A stretch of DNA of 64,000 bases from Mycobacterium sp. GA-1285 (GCF_001499905.1 NZ_LQIS01000001.1:186001-250000); one strand, 5' to 3'; positions 30,700-41,359 are shown, counted from the stretch's first letter. Notes: a model not told the origin generated them from the sequence alone. Made by a program: numbers and translations.

Positions 30700-31605
30700 G
30701 TGTCCGAACCCGTAATCGCGGTCGCGGGATCGTCCGGTCTGATCGGCACGGCGCTGGTGTATGCGCTGCGCGCCACCGACCGCCGTGTACTCCGCATCGT
30801 CCGGCGCGCGCCGTCCAACTCCGACGAGGTGTTCTGGAACCCCGACACCGGCGAATTCGACCCGGCGATGCTGGCCGGGGTGGACGCCGTGGTCAACCTG
30901 TGCGGGGTCAACGTCGGCGAGAAGAGGTGGTCGGGCGCCTTCAAGCAGAGCCTGCGCGACAGCCGTATCGGACCGACCGAGGTGCTGGCCACCGCCGTCG
31001 CCGAGGCCGGGGTGCCCGTGCTGGTCAACGCCAGCGCCGTCGGGTACTACGGCGACACGGGATCCGAGATCACCGACGAGACCGCCCCGGCGGGCGACGG
31101 GTTCCTCGCCCAGCTGTGCGTGGACTGGGAGGCCGCCACCTGGCCCGCCCGACAGGACGGCGCCCGGGTGGTCCTGGTGCGGTCCGGGCTGGTGCTGGCG
31201 CAGGCGGGAGGGGTGCTCGGCAGGCTCAAGCCGCTGTTCTCGCTGGGGCTGGGCGCTCGATTGGGCAACGGCCGCCAGTACATGCCGTGGATCAGCCTCG
31301 AGGATGAGATCCGCGCGCTGCTGTTCGCGATATCGCACGACGAGCTGTTCGGTCCGGTCAACCTCACCGGCCCGGCGCCTGTCACCAACGCCGAGTTCAC
31401 CACGGCGTTGGGTCGCGCGCTCAACCGCCCGACACCGCTGATGGTGCCCGGGTTCGCGCTGCGCGCGGCACTGGGCGAATTCGCCGACGAGGGTCTGCTC
31501 GGCGGCCAACGCGCCATCCCCGCCGCGCTCGAGCGGGCCGGATTCATCTTCCACCACAACACCATTGGTGAGGCGTTGGCGTTCGCCAACGCGCAACCGG
31601 AGTAG
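30700..31605 (+). CDS. TIGR01777-family NAD(P)-binding epimerase, Rv2216-like
   Basis: A 301-residue extended SDR protein. The Rossmann motif is [17 protein letters not shown]. Further features are [14 protein letters not shown], the [12 protein letters not shown] segment (the Tyr of the family motif), and a C-terminal DUF1731 part ([30 protein letters not shown]). The family (SDR39U1/YfcH) has unknown substrate. It sits between dlaT and lipB in the lipoate block as in M. tuberculosis. GTG start 30 bp after dlaT. Confidence 0.87.
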   Translation: MSEPVIAVAGSSGLIGTALVYALRATDRRVLRIVRRAPSNSDEVFWNPDTGEFDPAMLAGVDAVVNLCGVNVGEKRWSGAFKQSLRDSRIGPTEVLATAVAEAGVPVLVNASAVGYYGDTGSEITDETAPAGDGFLAQLCVDWEAATWPARQDGARVVLVRSGLVLAQAGGVLGRLKPLFSLGLGARLGNGRQYMPWISLEDEIRALLFAISHDELFGPVNLTGPAPVTNAEFTTALGRALNRPTPLMVPGFALRAALGEFADEGLLGGQRAIPAALERAGFIFHHNTIGEALAFANAQPE

Positions 31606-31608
31606 CGT
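31603..31608 (+). promoter_or_regulatory. -10 element (TAGCGT) for lipB
   Basis: TAGCGT followed by 7 nt and the lipB ATG, with no Shine-Dalgarno sequence. The same hexamer with the same 7-nt spacing precedes lipA. Confidence 0.4.
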
Positions 31609-31615
31609 CGTCGTC

Positions 31616-32293
31616 ATGGCGCATTCGATTCGGGCGGCGACAGAGCCGGTCGAAGTGCGCCGACTGGGCTCGGTCGACTACGAGAACGCCTGGCAGCTGC
31701 AGCGAGCGCTCGCCGACGCGCGGGTGGCGGGCGGCCCGGACACCCTGCTGCTGCTCGAACATCCGCCGGTGTACACCGCCGGGCGGCGCACGCTCGCCGA
31801 GGAACGGCCGAACCCCGGCGCCGGCACGCCCGTCGTCGACACGGACCGAGGCGGAAAGATCACCTGGCACGGGCCGGGCCAACTCGTCGGCTATCCGATC
31901 ATCGGCCTCGCCGAACCGCTCGACGTCGTCAACTTCGTCCGGCGACTCGAGGAGTCGCTGATCAAGGTCTGCACCGACCTCGGCGTGCGGACCGGCCGGG
32001 TGCAAGGCCGTTCCGGCGTCTGGGTGCCACCCGATGCCAAAGGGCCGGCCCGCAAGATCGCCGCGATCGGGATTCGAGTGGCGCGCGCGACGACGCTGCA
32101 CGGGTTCGCGCTGAACTGCGACTGTGACCTGTCCGCGTTCTCCGCGATTGTGCCGTGCGGGATCTCCGACGCCGGGGTGACTTCGCTGTCGGCCGAGCTG
32201 GGCCGTCGCGTCTCGGTCTCCGACGTCGTCGACCACGTGGCCGACGCCGCGTGCGACGCGCTCGACGGTCGGCTAGAGGTAGCGTTGACGTAG
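31616..32293 (+). CDS. lipB: Octanoyl-[acyl carrier protein]:protein octanoyltransferase
   Basis: A 225-residue enzyme that moves octanoate from ACP to the lipoyl-domain lysine of E2/GcvH proteins, including DlaT in this window. Motifs: [44 protein letters not shown] (catalytic Lys) and the catalytic Cys in SAIVPCGI. The start is the ATG after a TAGCGT box rather than an upstream in-frame codon inside the epimerase gene. Its TAG stop shares one base with the lipA GTG. Confidence 0.95.
   Translation: MAHSIRAATEPVEVRRLGSVDYENAWQLQRALADARVAGGPDTLLLLEHPPVYTAGRRTLAEERPNPGAGTPVVDTDRGGKITWHGPGQLVGYPIIGLAEPLDVVNFVRRLEESLIKVCTDLGVRTGRVQGRSGVWVPPDAKGPARKIAAIGIRVARATTLHGFALNCDCDLSAFSAIVPCGISDAGVTSLSAELGRRVSVSDVVDHVADAACDALDGRLEVALT
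32280..32285 (+). promoter_or_regulatory. -10 element (TAGCGT) for lipA, inside lipB
   Basis: TAGCGT 7 nt before the lipA GTG. It could give a leaderless internal transcript in addition to read-through from lipB. Confidence 0.35.
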
Positions 32294-33315
32294 TGACTGT
32301 CGCTCCTTCTTCCAATGTCGCCGGCCATCCGGCTCCGGCGCCCAATGTCGCCGGCCATCCGGCTCCGGCGCCCAATGTCGCCGGCCATCCGGCTCCGGAA
32401 GGCCGGAAACTGCTGCGTCTCGAGGTCCGCAACGCCGAGACGCCGATCGAGCGCAAGCCGCCGTGGATCAAGACCCGCGCGAAGATGGGCCCGGAGTACC
32501 AGGAGCTCAAGGCGCTGGTGAAGCGCGAGGGTCTGCACACCGTCTGCGAAGAGGCAGGCTGTCCCAACATCTTCGAATGCTGGGAGGACCGCGAGGCCAC
32601 ATTCTTGATCGGTGGTGAGCAGTGCACCCGTCGCTGCGACTTCTGTCAGATCGACACCGGCAAGCCGGCCGAACTCGACCGCGACGAGCCGCGCCGGGTC
32701 GCCGAGAGCGTGCAGGCGATGGGGTTGCGCTACTCGACGGTGACCGGTGTGGCCCGCGATGATCTGTCCGACGGGGGCGCGTGGCTGTACGCCGAGACGG
32801 TCCGCGCGATCAAAGCACTCAACCCGACCACCGGCGTCGAGTTGCTGATCCCGGACTTCAACGGTGACCCGGACCTGCTGCAGCAGGTGTTCGAGTCGCG
32901 CCCAGAAGTGTTGGCGCACAACGTCGAAACGGTTCCGCGGATCTTCAAGCGGATCCGGCCCGCGTTTCGTTACGAGCGCAGCCTCGACGTGCTGACGGCG
33001 GCTCGCGACGTCGGGCTGGTAACGAAGTCGAACTTGATCCTCGGGATGGGCGAGACGCCCGATGAGGTGCGGGCCGCGCTGACCGATCTGTACGACGCGG
33101 GATGCGACATCGTCACGATCACCCAGTATCTGCGGCCCTCGGTGCGCCACCACCCCGTGGAGCGCTGGGTGCATCCCGACGAGTTCGTCGAGCACGAGCA
33201 GTTCGCACAACGCCTCGGCTTCGCCGGTGTGCTGGCCGGACCGCTGGTGCGCTCGTCGTATCGTGCGGGTCGGCTCTACGCCCAGACGGTCGCGTCGCGG
33301 CCGCCCGTATCCTGA
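32293..33315 (+). CDS. lipA: Lipoyl synthase with repeat-bearing N-terminal leader
   Basis: A 340-residue radical SAM enzyme inserting two sulfurs into the octanoyl group. The auxiliary cluster Cys triad is in [12 protein letters not shown], the radical SAM CxxxCxxC in CTRRCDFC, and the C-terminal RSSYRAG holds the conserved Ser ligand. The N-terminus is unusual: residues about 8-36 consist of three exact copies of [10 protein letters not shown] (the last is cut after GHPAP), encoded by 30-bp tandem repeats, placed before the normal family start ([17 protein letters not shown]). GTG start shares its G with the lipB stop. Confidence 0.95.
   Translation: MTVAPSSNVAGHPAPAPNVAGHPAPAPNVAGHPAPEGRKLLRLEVRNAETPIERKPPWIKTRAKMGPEYQELKALVKREGLHTVCEEAGCPNIFECWEDREATFLIGGEQCTRRCDFCQIDTGKPAELDRDEPRRVAESVQAMGLRYSTVTGVARDDLSDGGAWLYAETVRAIKALNPTTGVELLIPDFNGDPDLLQQVFESRPEVLAHNVETVPRIFKRIRPAFRYERSLDVLTAARDVGLVTKSNLILGMGETPDEVRAALTDLYDAGCDIVTITQYLRPSVRHHPVERWVHPDEFVEHEQFAQRLGFAGVLAGPLVRSSYRAGRLYAQTVASRPPVS
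32312..32399 (+). repeat. 30-bp in-frame triple tandem repeat in lipA
   Basis: Three consecutive copies with core AATGTCGCCGGCCATCCGGC start at 32314, 32344 and 32374, and look identical over their shared length. The unit is 30 bp (10 codons), so copy-number change would keep the frame. Confidence 0.93.
33308..33313 (+). promoter_or_regulatory. -10 element (TATCCT) for the DUF4191 gene
   Basis: TATCCT lies 6 nt before the ATG of the next gene, overlapping the lipA stop region. No Shine-Dalgarno sequence is seen. Confidence 0.4.
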
Positions 33316-33319
33316 AGCA

Positions 33320-34072
33320 ATGGCGAAAACCCGCAATCCCGAGGCACTGAAGGCCGCGAAGGCCGAAGCCAAGGCAGCTCGTAAGGCGGCGTCCAAACAG
33401 CGCCGCAGCCAGCTGTGGCAGGCGTTCCAGATTCAGCGCAAAGAAGACAAGCGTCTGCTGCCGTACATGATCGGCGCGTTCGTGCTGATCGTCGCCGCGT
33501 CGGTGGCGCTCGGCATCTTCGCGGGCGGCTTGACCACCTACATGATGATTCCGTTGGGCATCGTGCTCGGTGCGCTGGTGGCGTTCATCATCTTCGGTAG
33601 GCGCGCGCAGAAGTCGGTTTACAGCAAGGCGGAGGGACAGACGGGCGCTGCGGCCTGGGCGCTGGACAACATGCGCGGCAAGTGGCGCGTGACGCCCGGT
33701 GTCGCGGCGACGGGACACTTTGACGCCGTCCACCGGGTGATCGGCAGGCCGGGCGTCATCTTCGTCGGTGAGGGGTCGCCGTCGCGGGTGCGGCCGCTGC
33801 TGGCGCAGGAGAAGAAGCGTACGGCCCGGTTGGTCGGCGACACGCCGATCTATGACGTCATTATTGGCAACGGCGAGGGTGAGGTGCCGCTGGCCAAACT
33901 GGAGCGTCACCTCAACAAGCTGCCCGCCAACATCACCGTCAAGCAGTTGGACGCGCTGGAGTCGCGGCTGGCTGCGTTGGGCACGAAGGTCGGCCCCGCC
34001 GCGATGCCCAAGGGTCCGCTGCCGGCGCAGGCCAAGATGCGCGGCGTGCAGCGCACCGTCCGGCGACGCTGA
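33320..34072 (+). CDS. DUF4191 membrane protein, Rv2219-like
   Basis: A 250-residue protein. A Lys/Ala/Arg-rich N-terminal helix (residues 1-45) is followed by two transmembrane helices (about 50-72 and 75-95), and then a cytoplasmic domain of about 150 residues containing PGVIFVGEGSPSRVRPLL. This matches DUF4191, an actinobacterial family of unknown function found next to lipA. The ATG start is 4 bp after the lipA stop, with a -10-like box overlapping that stop. Confidence 0.86.
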   Translation: MAKTRNPEALKAAKAEAKAARKAASKQRRSQLWQAFQIQRKEDKRLLPYMIGAFVLIVAASVALGIFAGGLTTYMMIPLGIVLGALVAFIIFGRRAQKSVYSKAEGQTGAAAWALDNMRGKWRVTPGVAATGHFDAVHRVIGRPGVIFVGEGSPSRVRPLLAQEKKRTARLVGDTPIYDVIIGNGEGEVPLAKLERHLNKLPANITVKQLDALESRLAALGTKVGPAAMPKGPLPAQAKMRGVQRTVRRR

Positions 34073-34089
34073 TCGTCGGCGCCGAGTTC

Positions 34090-34152
34090 CGCCGAAACAG
34101 ACGTAATGGTCGAAATCCGACTGAACTTCCAACCAGAGCGTCGGTTTCGGCG
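34090..34152. repeat. Inverted repeat between DUF4191 and RDD genes
   Basis: CGCCGAAACAGACG on the left and CGTCGGTTTCGGCG on the right pair at 13 of 14 positions across a loop of about 35 nt. The outer arm resembles that of the repeat at 26316-26378, including CGTCGGTTTCG and a following CAGAC/TAGAC. It again lies between convergent genes. Confidence 0.55.
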
Positions 34153-34168
34153 CCAGACCTAGCGCGAC

Positions 34169-34651
34169 CTACCGCCGGACCACCGCGGTGTTGGTGAAGC
34201 GGTCCTGATAGCCGCGAAAGTCCCGGTCGGTGAACAGCGCGGGAATGACGAGCCCGACCAAGAGCACCCGGACGATCGCGCGGCCGATGCCGACGTGCTC
34301 ACGGTGATCGTTCGAGGCGACCCGCAGGCCCAGCGCCCACTGACCGGGCGTGAATTCGAACAACCGCACCGACACGGCGCCGATCACCAGCCACACCACC
34401 GCGATCGCCGTCGATCCCATCGAGGTGTAGATGAACTCTCGGCCGCCGAGCAGTCCGAAAGCGCCTGCAAACCCCACCAACCCGTAAGCGATGAAGGTGT
34501 CGAGCAAGTACGCGGCGATGCGCCTGCCGAACCGGGCGATGGACCCCGGGCCGGTCTCCGGTAAACCGAGGCGCTTGCCAGGAAAGTCGTTGGGTCCCGC
34601 GTCGCTGGTCGGATCCGGTCCAGACAGCCAGGACCCGAGTGTGCGGGCCAT
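34169..34651 (-). CDS. RDD-family membrane protein (Rv2219A-like)
   Basis: A 160-residue protein with three transmembrane helices and RDD features: ARFGRRIAAYLLDTFI at the start of helix 1 and EFTPGQWALGLRVASNDH. The family is often linked to transport, but this member is unassigned. The start is the ATG 7 nt after a TATCCT -10-like box. A longer open frame upstream would cover the glnA1 regulatory region and is rejected. It is divergent from glnA1. Confidence 0.85.
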   Translation of the reverse strand: MARTLGSWLSGPDPTSDAGPNDFPGKRLGLPETGPGSIARFGRRIAAYLLDTFIAYGLVGFAGAFGLLGGREFIYTSMGSTAIAVVWLVIGAVSVRLFEFTPGQWALGLRVASNDHREHVGIGRAIVRVLLVGLVIPALFTDRDFRGYQDRFTNTAVVRR

Positions 34652-34658
34652 ACACTGA

Positions 34659-34664
34659 AGGATA
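34659..34664 (-). promoter_or_regulatory. -10 element (TATCCT) for the RDD gene
   Basis: On the minus strand TATCCT lies 7 nt before the ATG. It is placed as in a leaderless transcript. Confidence 0.4.
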
Positions 34665-34716
34665 TGGGACTCGAAGAAGTCCATCGGCCGCCGGCGACTG
34701 GCACTGACGTGATTGC

Positions 34717-34754
34717 GTAACTTCAGCGCAACATTCGGTTGACGACCGTGCAAC
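34717..34754 (+). promoter_or_regulatory. GlnR-type operator upstream of glnA1
   Basis: Four half-sites with exact 6-nt spacers: GTAAC, GCAAC, TTGAC, GCAAC. This matches the actinobacterial GlnR box (GTnAC-n6-GnAAC repeated) in sequence and in its 11-bp period, with one half-site deviating at its first base. It is 51 bp upstream of the glnA1 GTG. GlnR would activate glnA1 under nitrogen limitation. Confidence 0.75.
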
Positions 34755-34805
34755 ATCGTGTCCTTAGCGTCAACCCGCGAGTTACTGGATAAAGGAGAAA
34801 ACTCA

Positions 34806-36242
<1,437 letters not shown>

Positions 36243-36265
36243 CCGAGACGGTAAACATCAGTCGA

Positions 36266-36305
36266 CACTTCGGGCCGGGCGAGTCATTTCGCCCGGCCCG
36301 AAGTG
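36266..36305 (+). terminator. glnA1 terminator hairpin
   Basis: A perfect 17-bp inverted repeat (CACTTCGGGCCGGGCGA, loop GTCATT, then its complement), starting 23 bp after the stop. It is the strongest hairpin in the window. There is no U-run. Confidence 0.8.
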
Positions 36306-36315
36306 CGTCTGCGCG

Positions 36316-36321
36316 TAGGGT
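36316..36321 (+). promoter_or_regulatory. -10 element (TAGGGT) for the DoxX gene
   Basis: TAGGGT lies 8 nt before the ATG and just past the glnA1 terminator, which gives this gene its own leaderless-type promoter. Confidence 0.4.
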
Positions 36322-36329
36322 CAACACGC

Positions 36330-36878
36330 ATGACGACCACATTCGACGCCCGTCTTGCCAGTTACTCGTCGCCGCTTCTGAGCCTGTTCCGGATCATCGC
36401 CGGATTGTTGTTCGCACTGCACGGATCGCAGAAGCTGTTCGGCTGGCCGGTGGCCTCGCCGGTGCCGATCGAGGCCGGTTCGTGGCCGCTGTGGTGGGCC
36501 GGGCTGATCGAGCTCGTGGCCGGCCTGCTGATCGCCGTGGGCCTGTTCACCCGCATCGCGGCGTTCATCGCCTCCGGCGAGATGGCCGTCGCCTACTTCT
36601 GGAAGCACTGGCCGCCGCTGGAAGGCCCGTCCGCCAGCTTCTGGCCGATGGAGAACGGCGGCGAAGTCGTGCTCCTGTTCTGCTTCGGATTCCTCGCGAT
36701 AGCCGGGTTGGGCGCAGGCGCCTGGTCGGTCGACGCCCGGCGCAGGGTCGGTGGCACAGCACCCGGTGGCACAGCACCCGGGCGCGTGGTCACCGGAACG
36801 GCGGCACCCGCCGCCGCCACCGCCCAGCCGGTTCAGCGCCGCGGTCTAATGAGCCGCTTCCGTCGGCCCCGTTACTGA
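36330..36878 (+). CDS. DoxX-family membrane protein
   Basis: A 182-residue protein with four transmembrane helices. DoxX motifs: SLFRIIAGLLFALHGSQKLFGW at helix 1, WAGLIELVAGLLIAVGLFTRIAAF, and MAVAYFWKHWPP. The C-terminal tail is Ala/Gly/Thr/Pro-rich, with a small GGTAP duplication. DoxX proteins are variously tied to thiosulfate/quinone oxidation and, in mycobacteria, to a membrane oxidoreductase complex with SodA and SseA. No such partners are nearby. It is not part of the M. tuberculosis glnA1-glnE order as I recall it. Confidence 0.88.
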   Translation: MTTTFDARLASYSSPLLSLFRIIAGLLFALHGSQKLFGWPVASPVPIEAGSWPLWWAGLIELVAGLLIAVGLFTRIAAFIASGEMAVAYFWKHWPPLEGPSASFWPMENGGEVVLLFCFGFLAIAGLGAGAWSVDARRRVGGTAPGGTAPGRVVTGTAAPAAATAQPVQRRGLMSRFRRPRY

Positions 36879-37732
36879 TCGAGCCGAAGATCCTTGCGGA
36901 ATCGCTTCATTCCGTCGATCTTCTCGGCCAACGAAGCCCGCGGACCGGCGTAGAACATCCACGGCATGGTGACGATGCCCGTGATGCCACCGGCCTGCGC
37001 CCGGTCGAAGTGATCGGGGGTGAACGCGTCGGTCAGCGGGGTCAGCACCTCGAAACCGTCCATCGTCAAACCATTTTCGGCGCGTAGCTCACGCAGCTTG
37101 GCGACGCGTTCGAGTGCCCGGTCGGTGGTGATCAGGTCGCCGATCCAGCCGTCGTGGCGCGCCGCCCGCCGCAGCGCGATATCCGAGAGCCCGCCGACGT
37201 ACACCGGGATCGGCGGCGGTGTCGGCTCCATCTCCAGCTTCGGCGTCTTGTAGAACTCGCCGTCGAACTCGGTCCAGCCCGGCTTCCAGAGTTCCTTCAT
37301 CAATTCGAGCATCTCGTCGGTGCGCTTACCGCGCCGCGCGAACTGCTGACCCATCAGCGTGAACTCTTCCTCGCACCAGCCGACGCCGATGCCGAGTTCG
37401 AGTCGGCCACCGGCCAGCACGGCCGCCGTGCCGATCGCCTTCGCCGCCGAGTACGGGTCGCGCATCGCGGGTAGATACACCGTCGTCACGAACCGCGACC
37501 GTGACGTGACGAGGGCCAGCCCACCGATCAGCACCCACGGATCAGGCCAGTCGGTGAACGCCTCCCATCGCCTGCTCCCGTCCTTGGTGTAGGGATACGG
37601 CGTCTTCAACGTCTCGAGGTTGACGACGTGGTCCGGGATACCCAGACCTTCGTAACCGAGATCGTCTGCAGCTCTGGCGATCTCGACAACCTCAGCGGTA
37701 TCGAGGAACGCCAGGCTGACATAGAACTTCAT
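36872..37732 (-). CDS. LLM-class (F420- or flavin-dependent) oxidoreductase
   Basis: A 286-residue TIM-barrel protein of the luciferase-like monooxygenase superfamily. N-terminal MKFYVSLAFLDTAEVVEIARAA, the LGIGVGWCEEEFTLMG motif, and PIPVYVGGLSDIALRRAARHDGW are typical of F420-dependent mycobacterial members. Substrate is unknown. The start ATG overlaps the stop of the upstream thioesterase gene (ATGA), so the two form an operon. Its 3' end overlaps the convergent doxX by 7 bp. Confidence 0.85.
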   Translation of the reverse strand: MKFYVSLAFLDTAEVVEIARAADDLGYEGLGIPDHVVNLETLKTPYPYTKDGSRRWEAFTDWPDPWVLIGGLALVTSRSRFVTTVYLPAMRDPYSAAKAIGTAAVLAGGRLELGIGVGWCEEEFTLMGQQFARRGKRTDEMLELMKELWKPGWTEFDGEFYKTPKLEMEPTPPPIPVYVGGLSDIALRRAARHDGWIGDLITTDRALERVAKLRELRAENGLTMDGFEVLTPLTDAFTPDHFDRAQAGGITGIVTMPWMFYAGPRASLAEKIDGMKRFRKDLRLDQ

Positions 37733-38364
37733 CCGGCGTCCCTTGCCCACGCCGGCTGGATGAACACACCCTCCGCCTCCACCGTGGGCCCGCCCGCGTC
37801 GAGCAGATATCCGCGGGCGAACGTCTTGACCCCCTCGGACCGCTCCACGAACGCTTCGGCACGCAGCGGTCCCAGCGGTGTGCCGCGCAGGTAACGCAGC
37901 GAAATGGTGCCGGTGAACTTCGGTCGGGTCAGGCCATCGCTGGCCGCCTCACCCAGCAGATGGTCGAGCACCAACGCGCAGATGCCCCCGTGCACCCACC
38001 CGGGGGGCCCCTCATAGGCGCCGCTCAGCGTGAACTCGCTCCAACAGCGACCGTCCTCCTCGTGCTGGATGACCATCGGCGGTGCGATCGCATTACGAAG
38101 TCCTACAGCGGGATTCGCCCACGCCAGCGGCCGTCCGGTGACCTCGTGCCGCAGGGTCGAGGACACCGGGCGCTGCTTGCTCTCGAGGATCTGCGCGGCT
38201 GCCTCGATCTTGGCTTGCGCTTCGTCGACGGCGGTTTCGTCAATCTCGGTGTGCAGGCTGGCGTAGATCAGTCGGCGCACCGCCTCGGTCAACGGACCGT
38301 ACAGCGCGCGTTGGCGCTCGTACTCCTCGTCGGTGATCACGTCGAACCCGAAATCCATGCTCAT
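37729..38364 (-). CDS. Hotdog-fold (PaaI/4HBT) acyl-CoA thioesterase-like protein
   Basis: A 211-residue protein. The N-terminal helical part (residues 1-75) has no recognised fold. The hotdog domain has PGWVHGGICALVLDHLLGEAA (the HGG motif and acidic residue of the central helix) and TGTISLRYLRGTPLGPLRAEAFV. It probably hydrolyses an acyl-CoA. The ATGA overlap with the downstream LLM gene suggests both act on one substrate class. The start (MSMDFGFD) could also be the second Met two codons later. It lies 16 bp downstream of glnE on the same strand. Confidence 0.82.
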   Translation of the reverse strand: MSMDFGFDVITDEEYERQRALYGPLTEAVRRLIYASLHTEIDETAVDEAQAKIEAAAQILESKQRPVSSTLRHEVTGRPLAWANPAVGLRNAIAPPMVIQHEEDGRCWSEFTLSGAYEGPPGWVHGGICALVLDHLLGEAASDGLTRPKFTGTISLRYLRGTPLGPLRAEAFVERSEGVKTFARGYLLDAGGPTVEAEGVFIQPAWARDAG

Positions 38365-38380
38365 CGGCTGTGCCTATCCA

Positions 38381-41359
38381 CTATGTCTCGCCGCCGAAAA
38401 CCTTGCGCACCACGGCTTTCGCCCGTCTGGTCACCCGCAGGTAATTGTCGAGGAACTCGCCACCGTCGTCGGTGTCCCAACCGGCAGCCACCGCAACGGC
38501 ATTCAACTGGCGGCCCCCTCCGGGCAGCTGATCGGTCGGCTTGCCTCGCACCAGCACCAGTGCGTTACGGGCACGGGTCGCGGTCAACCAGGCTTGGCGC
38601 AGCAGTTCGACGTCGCCCTCGGCGATCAGCTCGGCGGCCCCGATCGCGTTCAGCGACTCGAGCGTCGAGGTGTTGTGCAGCGCGGGCACCTTGTGCGCGA
38701 AACGCAGCTGCAGCAGCTGCACCGTCCACTCGATGTCGGCGAGGCCTCCGCGTCCGAGTTTGGTATGGGTGTTGGGGTCCGCTCCCCGCGGCAGCCGCTC
38801 GGCGTCCACCCGCGCCTTGATCCGCCGGATCTCCTGCACCGCTTCGGCGGACACCCCGCCGGGTGGATACCGGATCTTGTCGATCATCAACAGGAACCGC
38901 TCCCCCAGGTCCAAATCGCCTGCCACGCGGTGAGCACGCAGCAACGCCTGCACCTCCCAGGTTTGCGCGTACCGCTCGTAGTAGGCCTGATACGAGGCCA
39001 GCGTGCGCACCAGCGGACCGTTGCGACCTTCGGGTCGCAAGTTCGCGTCGACCTCCAGCGGCGGATCCGAACTCGGCGTCCCGAGCAGGGTTCTCACCTG
39101 CTCGGCGACCGTCACCGCCCATTTCACCGCGGCCGATTCCTCTACGCCCGCTTCGGGTTCGCACACGAACATGACGTCGGCGTCCGATCCGTAGCCCAGT
39201 TCCCCGCCACCCAGCCGGCCCATGCCGATCACCGCGATCCGCGCCAGCGACCCCCGGTCGGGCGTCTGGGCGCGGATCACCGCTTCCAACGCGGCCTGCA
39301 GCACCGCGACCCACACCGACGTCAGCGCGCGACACACCTCGGTGACTTCGAGCATGCCCAGCAGATCGGCGGAGGCGATGCGCGCCAGTTCGCGCCGGCG
39401 CAGGGTGCGCGCCGCGGCGATCGCCCGCTGCGGGTCGGAATACCTTGCGGCCGAGGCGACCAGAGCTCCGGCCACCGCATCGGGTTCGGCGTCGAGCAGC
39501 TTGGGCCCGTCGGGCCCGTCCGCGTAGGACTGGATGACTTCGGGCGCCCGCATGAGCAATTCGGGAACGTAGGCCGAGGTGCCGAGGACCTGCATGAGCC
39601 GCTTGGCGACGGCTCCCTCGTCGCGCAGCGTCGCCAGGAACCACCGCTGTTCGGACAGCGCATCGCTGATGCGGCGGTACGACAGCAGCCCCGCATCGGG
39701 ATCGGGTGTGTCCGACAGCCAGTTGAGCAGCGTCGGCAACAGCACCTGCTGCACGCGGCCGCGACGGGCGCTGCTCCCCGTAAGGGCGGCCAGATGCGAC
39801 AACGCGCTCTGCGGTCCTTCGTAACCCAACGCGGCCAGCTGCCGTTCGGCGGCCTCCTGCGTCATACCGTCCGAGATGCTCAACGCCGGTTGGCCGACCG
39901 ACTCCAACAGTGGTTGATAGAACAGCTTCTCGTGCAGCCGCGACACCCGCAGGCTCTGGCGCTTGAGCTCTTCACGCAACACGCCCAGCGCGTCACGCGT
40001 GCCGTCGGGCCGCACGTGTGCGGCCCTGGCCAGCCAGCGCAGCGCCTCGTCGTCGTCCTCGTCGGGAAGCAGATGAGTGCGCACCAGCCGTTGCAGCTGC
40101 AACCGGTGCTCGAGCAGCCGCAAGAATTCGTAGGATGCCGTCAGGTTGGCGGCGTCGTCGCGCCCGACGTATCCCTGTTCCCCGAGTGCGGCCAGCGCGG
40201 CCACCGTCGACGCGACATGCAACCGCTCGTCGTTACGGCCGTGCACCAATTGCAGTAGCTGCACGGCGAATTCGACGTCACGCAGCCCACCGGTGCCCAG
40301 CTTGATCTCCCGTGACCGTTGTCCGGCGGGCACCAGTTCCTCGACCCGCCTTCTCATCGCCTGCACCTCGGGGACGAAGTCCTCACGCTCGCAGGCCGTC
40401 CACACCATCGGCATCAGAGCGTCGATATAGGCCTGACCGAGTTCGGGGTCGCCCGCGGCCGGGCGCGCCTTCAACAACGCCTGGAACTCCCACGTCTTGG
40501 CCCACCGCTGGTAGTAGGCGATGTGCGAGTCCAGCGTGCGCACCAGCTGGCCGTGTTTGCCTTCGGGCCGCAGCCCCGCGTCGACTTCGAAGAAGGCGTC
40601 GGCGGCGAACCGCATCAGTTCCCCCGCCACCCGGGTCGCCAACGCGTCGGCGGGCTCGGTGACGAAGATGACGTCGACGTCGCTGACGTAGTTCAGTTCG
40701 CGCGCACCGCATTTGCCCATCGCGATGATCGCGATCCGGGGCGGTGATTCACCCCCGGCCGTCTTGATCGCGAGGTGCAACGCGGCGGCCAGCGCCGCGT
40801 CGGCCAGATCTGACAGATGCTCACCGACGGTCGGAAAGGGCAGGACCGGTTCGTTCTCCACCGTCGGCGCCAGATCCAGGCTGGCCAACACCAGCAGCCG
40901 GTCGCGGTAGAGCTTGCGCAGCGGCTGCAGCGCGGTCGACGTGTCGGATGCCTCGTCGGCCAGCGCGACGAACATCTCGCGCAGGGTGTCGACGGTCGGC
41001 AGAGCGACGTCACCGGCCAGCAACCGCCAGGTCTCCGGATTCGCGACGAGGTGGTCACCGAGGGCCAGCGAGGAGCCCAACAGACTGAACAGCCGGCCCC
41101 GCAGGCCCTTGTCGGTGAGCAGGGCACGGTTGAGCTCGTCCCAGTCGTCGCCCCGGCCGGCATTCAGAGCCTCGGCCAGCCGGACCATCGTGCGCAGCGC
41201 GGTGTCGGCGTCGGGGGCACGCGACAACGACCACAGAAGCTCGACGTGCGCGTCGGTGGTCCAGCCCAACAGCTCCAGATCCGCGGGCGCGGTGGGTTCG
41301 ACGAGACCCAGCCGGCCTACGCTCGGCAGCTTCGGACGCTGCGTCGCTGGTTTGGCCAC
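38381..41359 (-). CDS. glnE: Bifunctional glutamine synthetase adenylyltransferase/deadenylase
   Basis: A 992-residue protein with the two nucleotidyltransferase domains of GlnE. The N-terminal one has [22 protein letters not shown] and the C-terminal one [21 protein letters not shown], each with G-x11-DxD geometry and a following helical domain ([19 protein letters not shown] and [19 protein letters not shown]). It adenylylates the Tyr of GlnA1 to lower activity under nitrogen excess. glnE is essential in M. tuberculosis. GTG start, 26 bp downstream of glnA2 on the same strand. Confidence 0.96.
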   Translation of the reverse strand: MAKPATQRPKLPSVGRLGLVEPTAPADLELLGWTTDAHVELLWSLSRAPDADTALRTMVRLAEALNAGRGDDWDELNRALLTDKGLRGRLFSLLGSSLALGDHLVANPETWRLLAGDVALPTVDTLREMFVALADEASDTSTALQPLRKLYRDRLLVLASLDLAPTVENEPVLPFPTVGEHLSDLADAALAAALHLAIKTAGGESPPRIAIIAMGKCGARELNYVSDVDVIFVTEPADALATRVAGELMRFAADAFFEVDAGLRPEGKHGQLVRTLDSHIAYYQRWAKTWEFQALLKARPAAGDPELGQAYIDALMPMVWTACEREDFVPEVQAMRRRVEELVPAGQRSREIKLGTGGLRDVEFAVQLLQLVHGRNDERLHVASTVAALAALGEQGYVGRDDAANLTASYEFLRLLEHRLQLQRLVRTHLLPDEDDDEALRWLARAAHVRPDGTRDALGVLREELKRQSLRVSRLHEKLFYQPLLESVGQPALSISDGMTQEAAERQLAALGYEGPQSALSHLAALTGSSARRGRVQQVLLPTLLNWLSDTPDPDAGLLSYRRISDALSEQRWFLATLRDEGAVAKRLMQVLGTSAYVPELLMRAPEVIQSYADGPDGPKLLDAEPDAVAGALVASAARYSDPQRAIAAARTLRRRELARIASADLLGMLEVTEVCRALTSVWVAVLQAALEAVIRAQTPDRGSLARIAVIGMGRLGGGELGYGSDADVMFVCEPEAGVEESAAVKWAVTVAEQVRTLLGTPSSDPPLEVDANLRPEGRNGPLVRTLASYQAYYERYAQTWEVQALLRAHRVAGDLDLGERFLLMIDKIRYPPGGVSAEAVQEIRRIKARVDAERLPRGADPNTHTKLGRGGLADIEWTVQLLQLRFAHKVPALHNTSTLESLNAIGAAELIAEGDVELLRQAWLTATRARNALVLVRGKPTDQLPGGGRQLNAVAVAAGWDTDDGGEFLDNYLRVTRRAKAVVRKVFGGET

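Noticed and set aside
29239..31617. A 792-codon open frame on the minus strand opposite dlaT and the epimerase gene
   Set aside because: Its residues (Gly/Leu/Arg/Asp-rich) mirror the acidic Pro-Glu linker codons of dlaT. It has no recognisable domain, and the plus-strand genes are certain.
32312..32399. CRISPR-like spaced repeat
   Set aside because: The three 30-bp copies are directly adjacent without spacers, lie in frame within lipA, and no cas genes are near.
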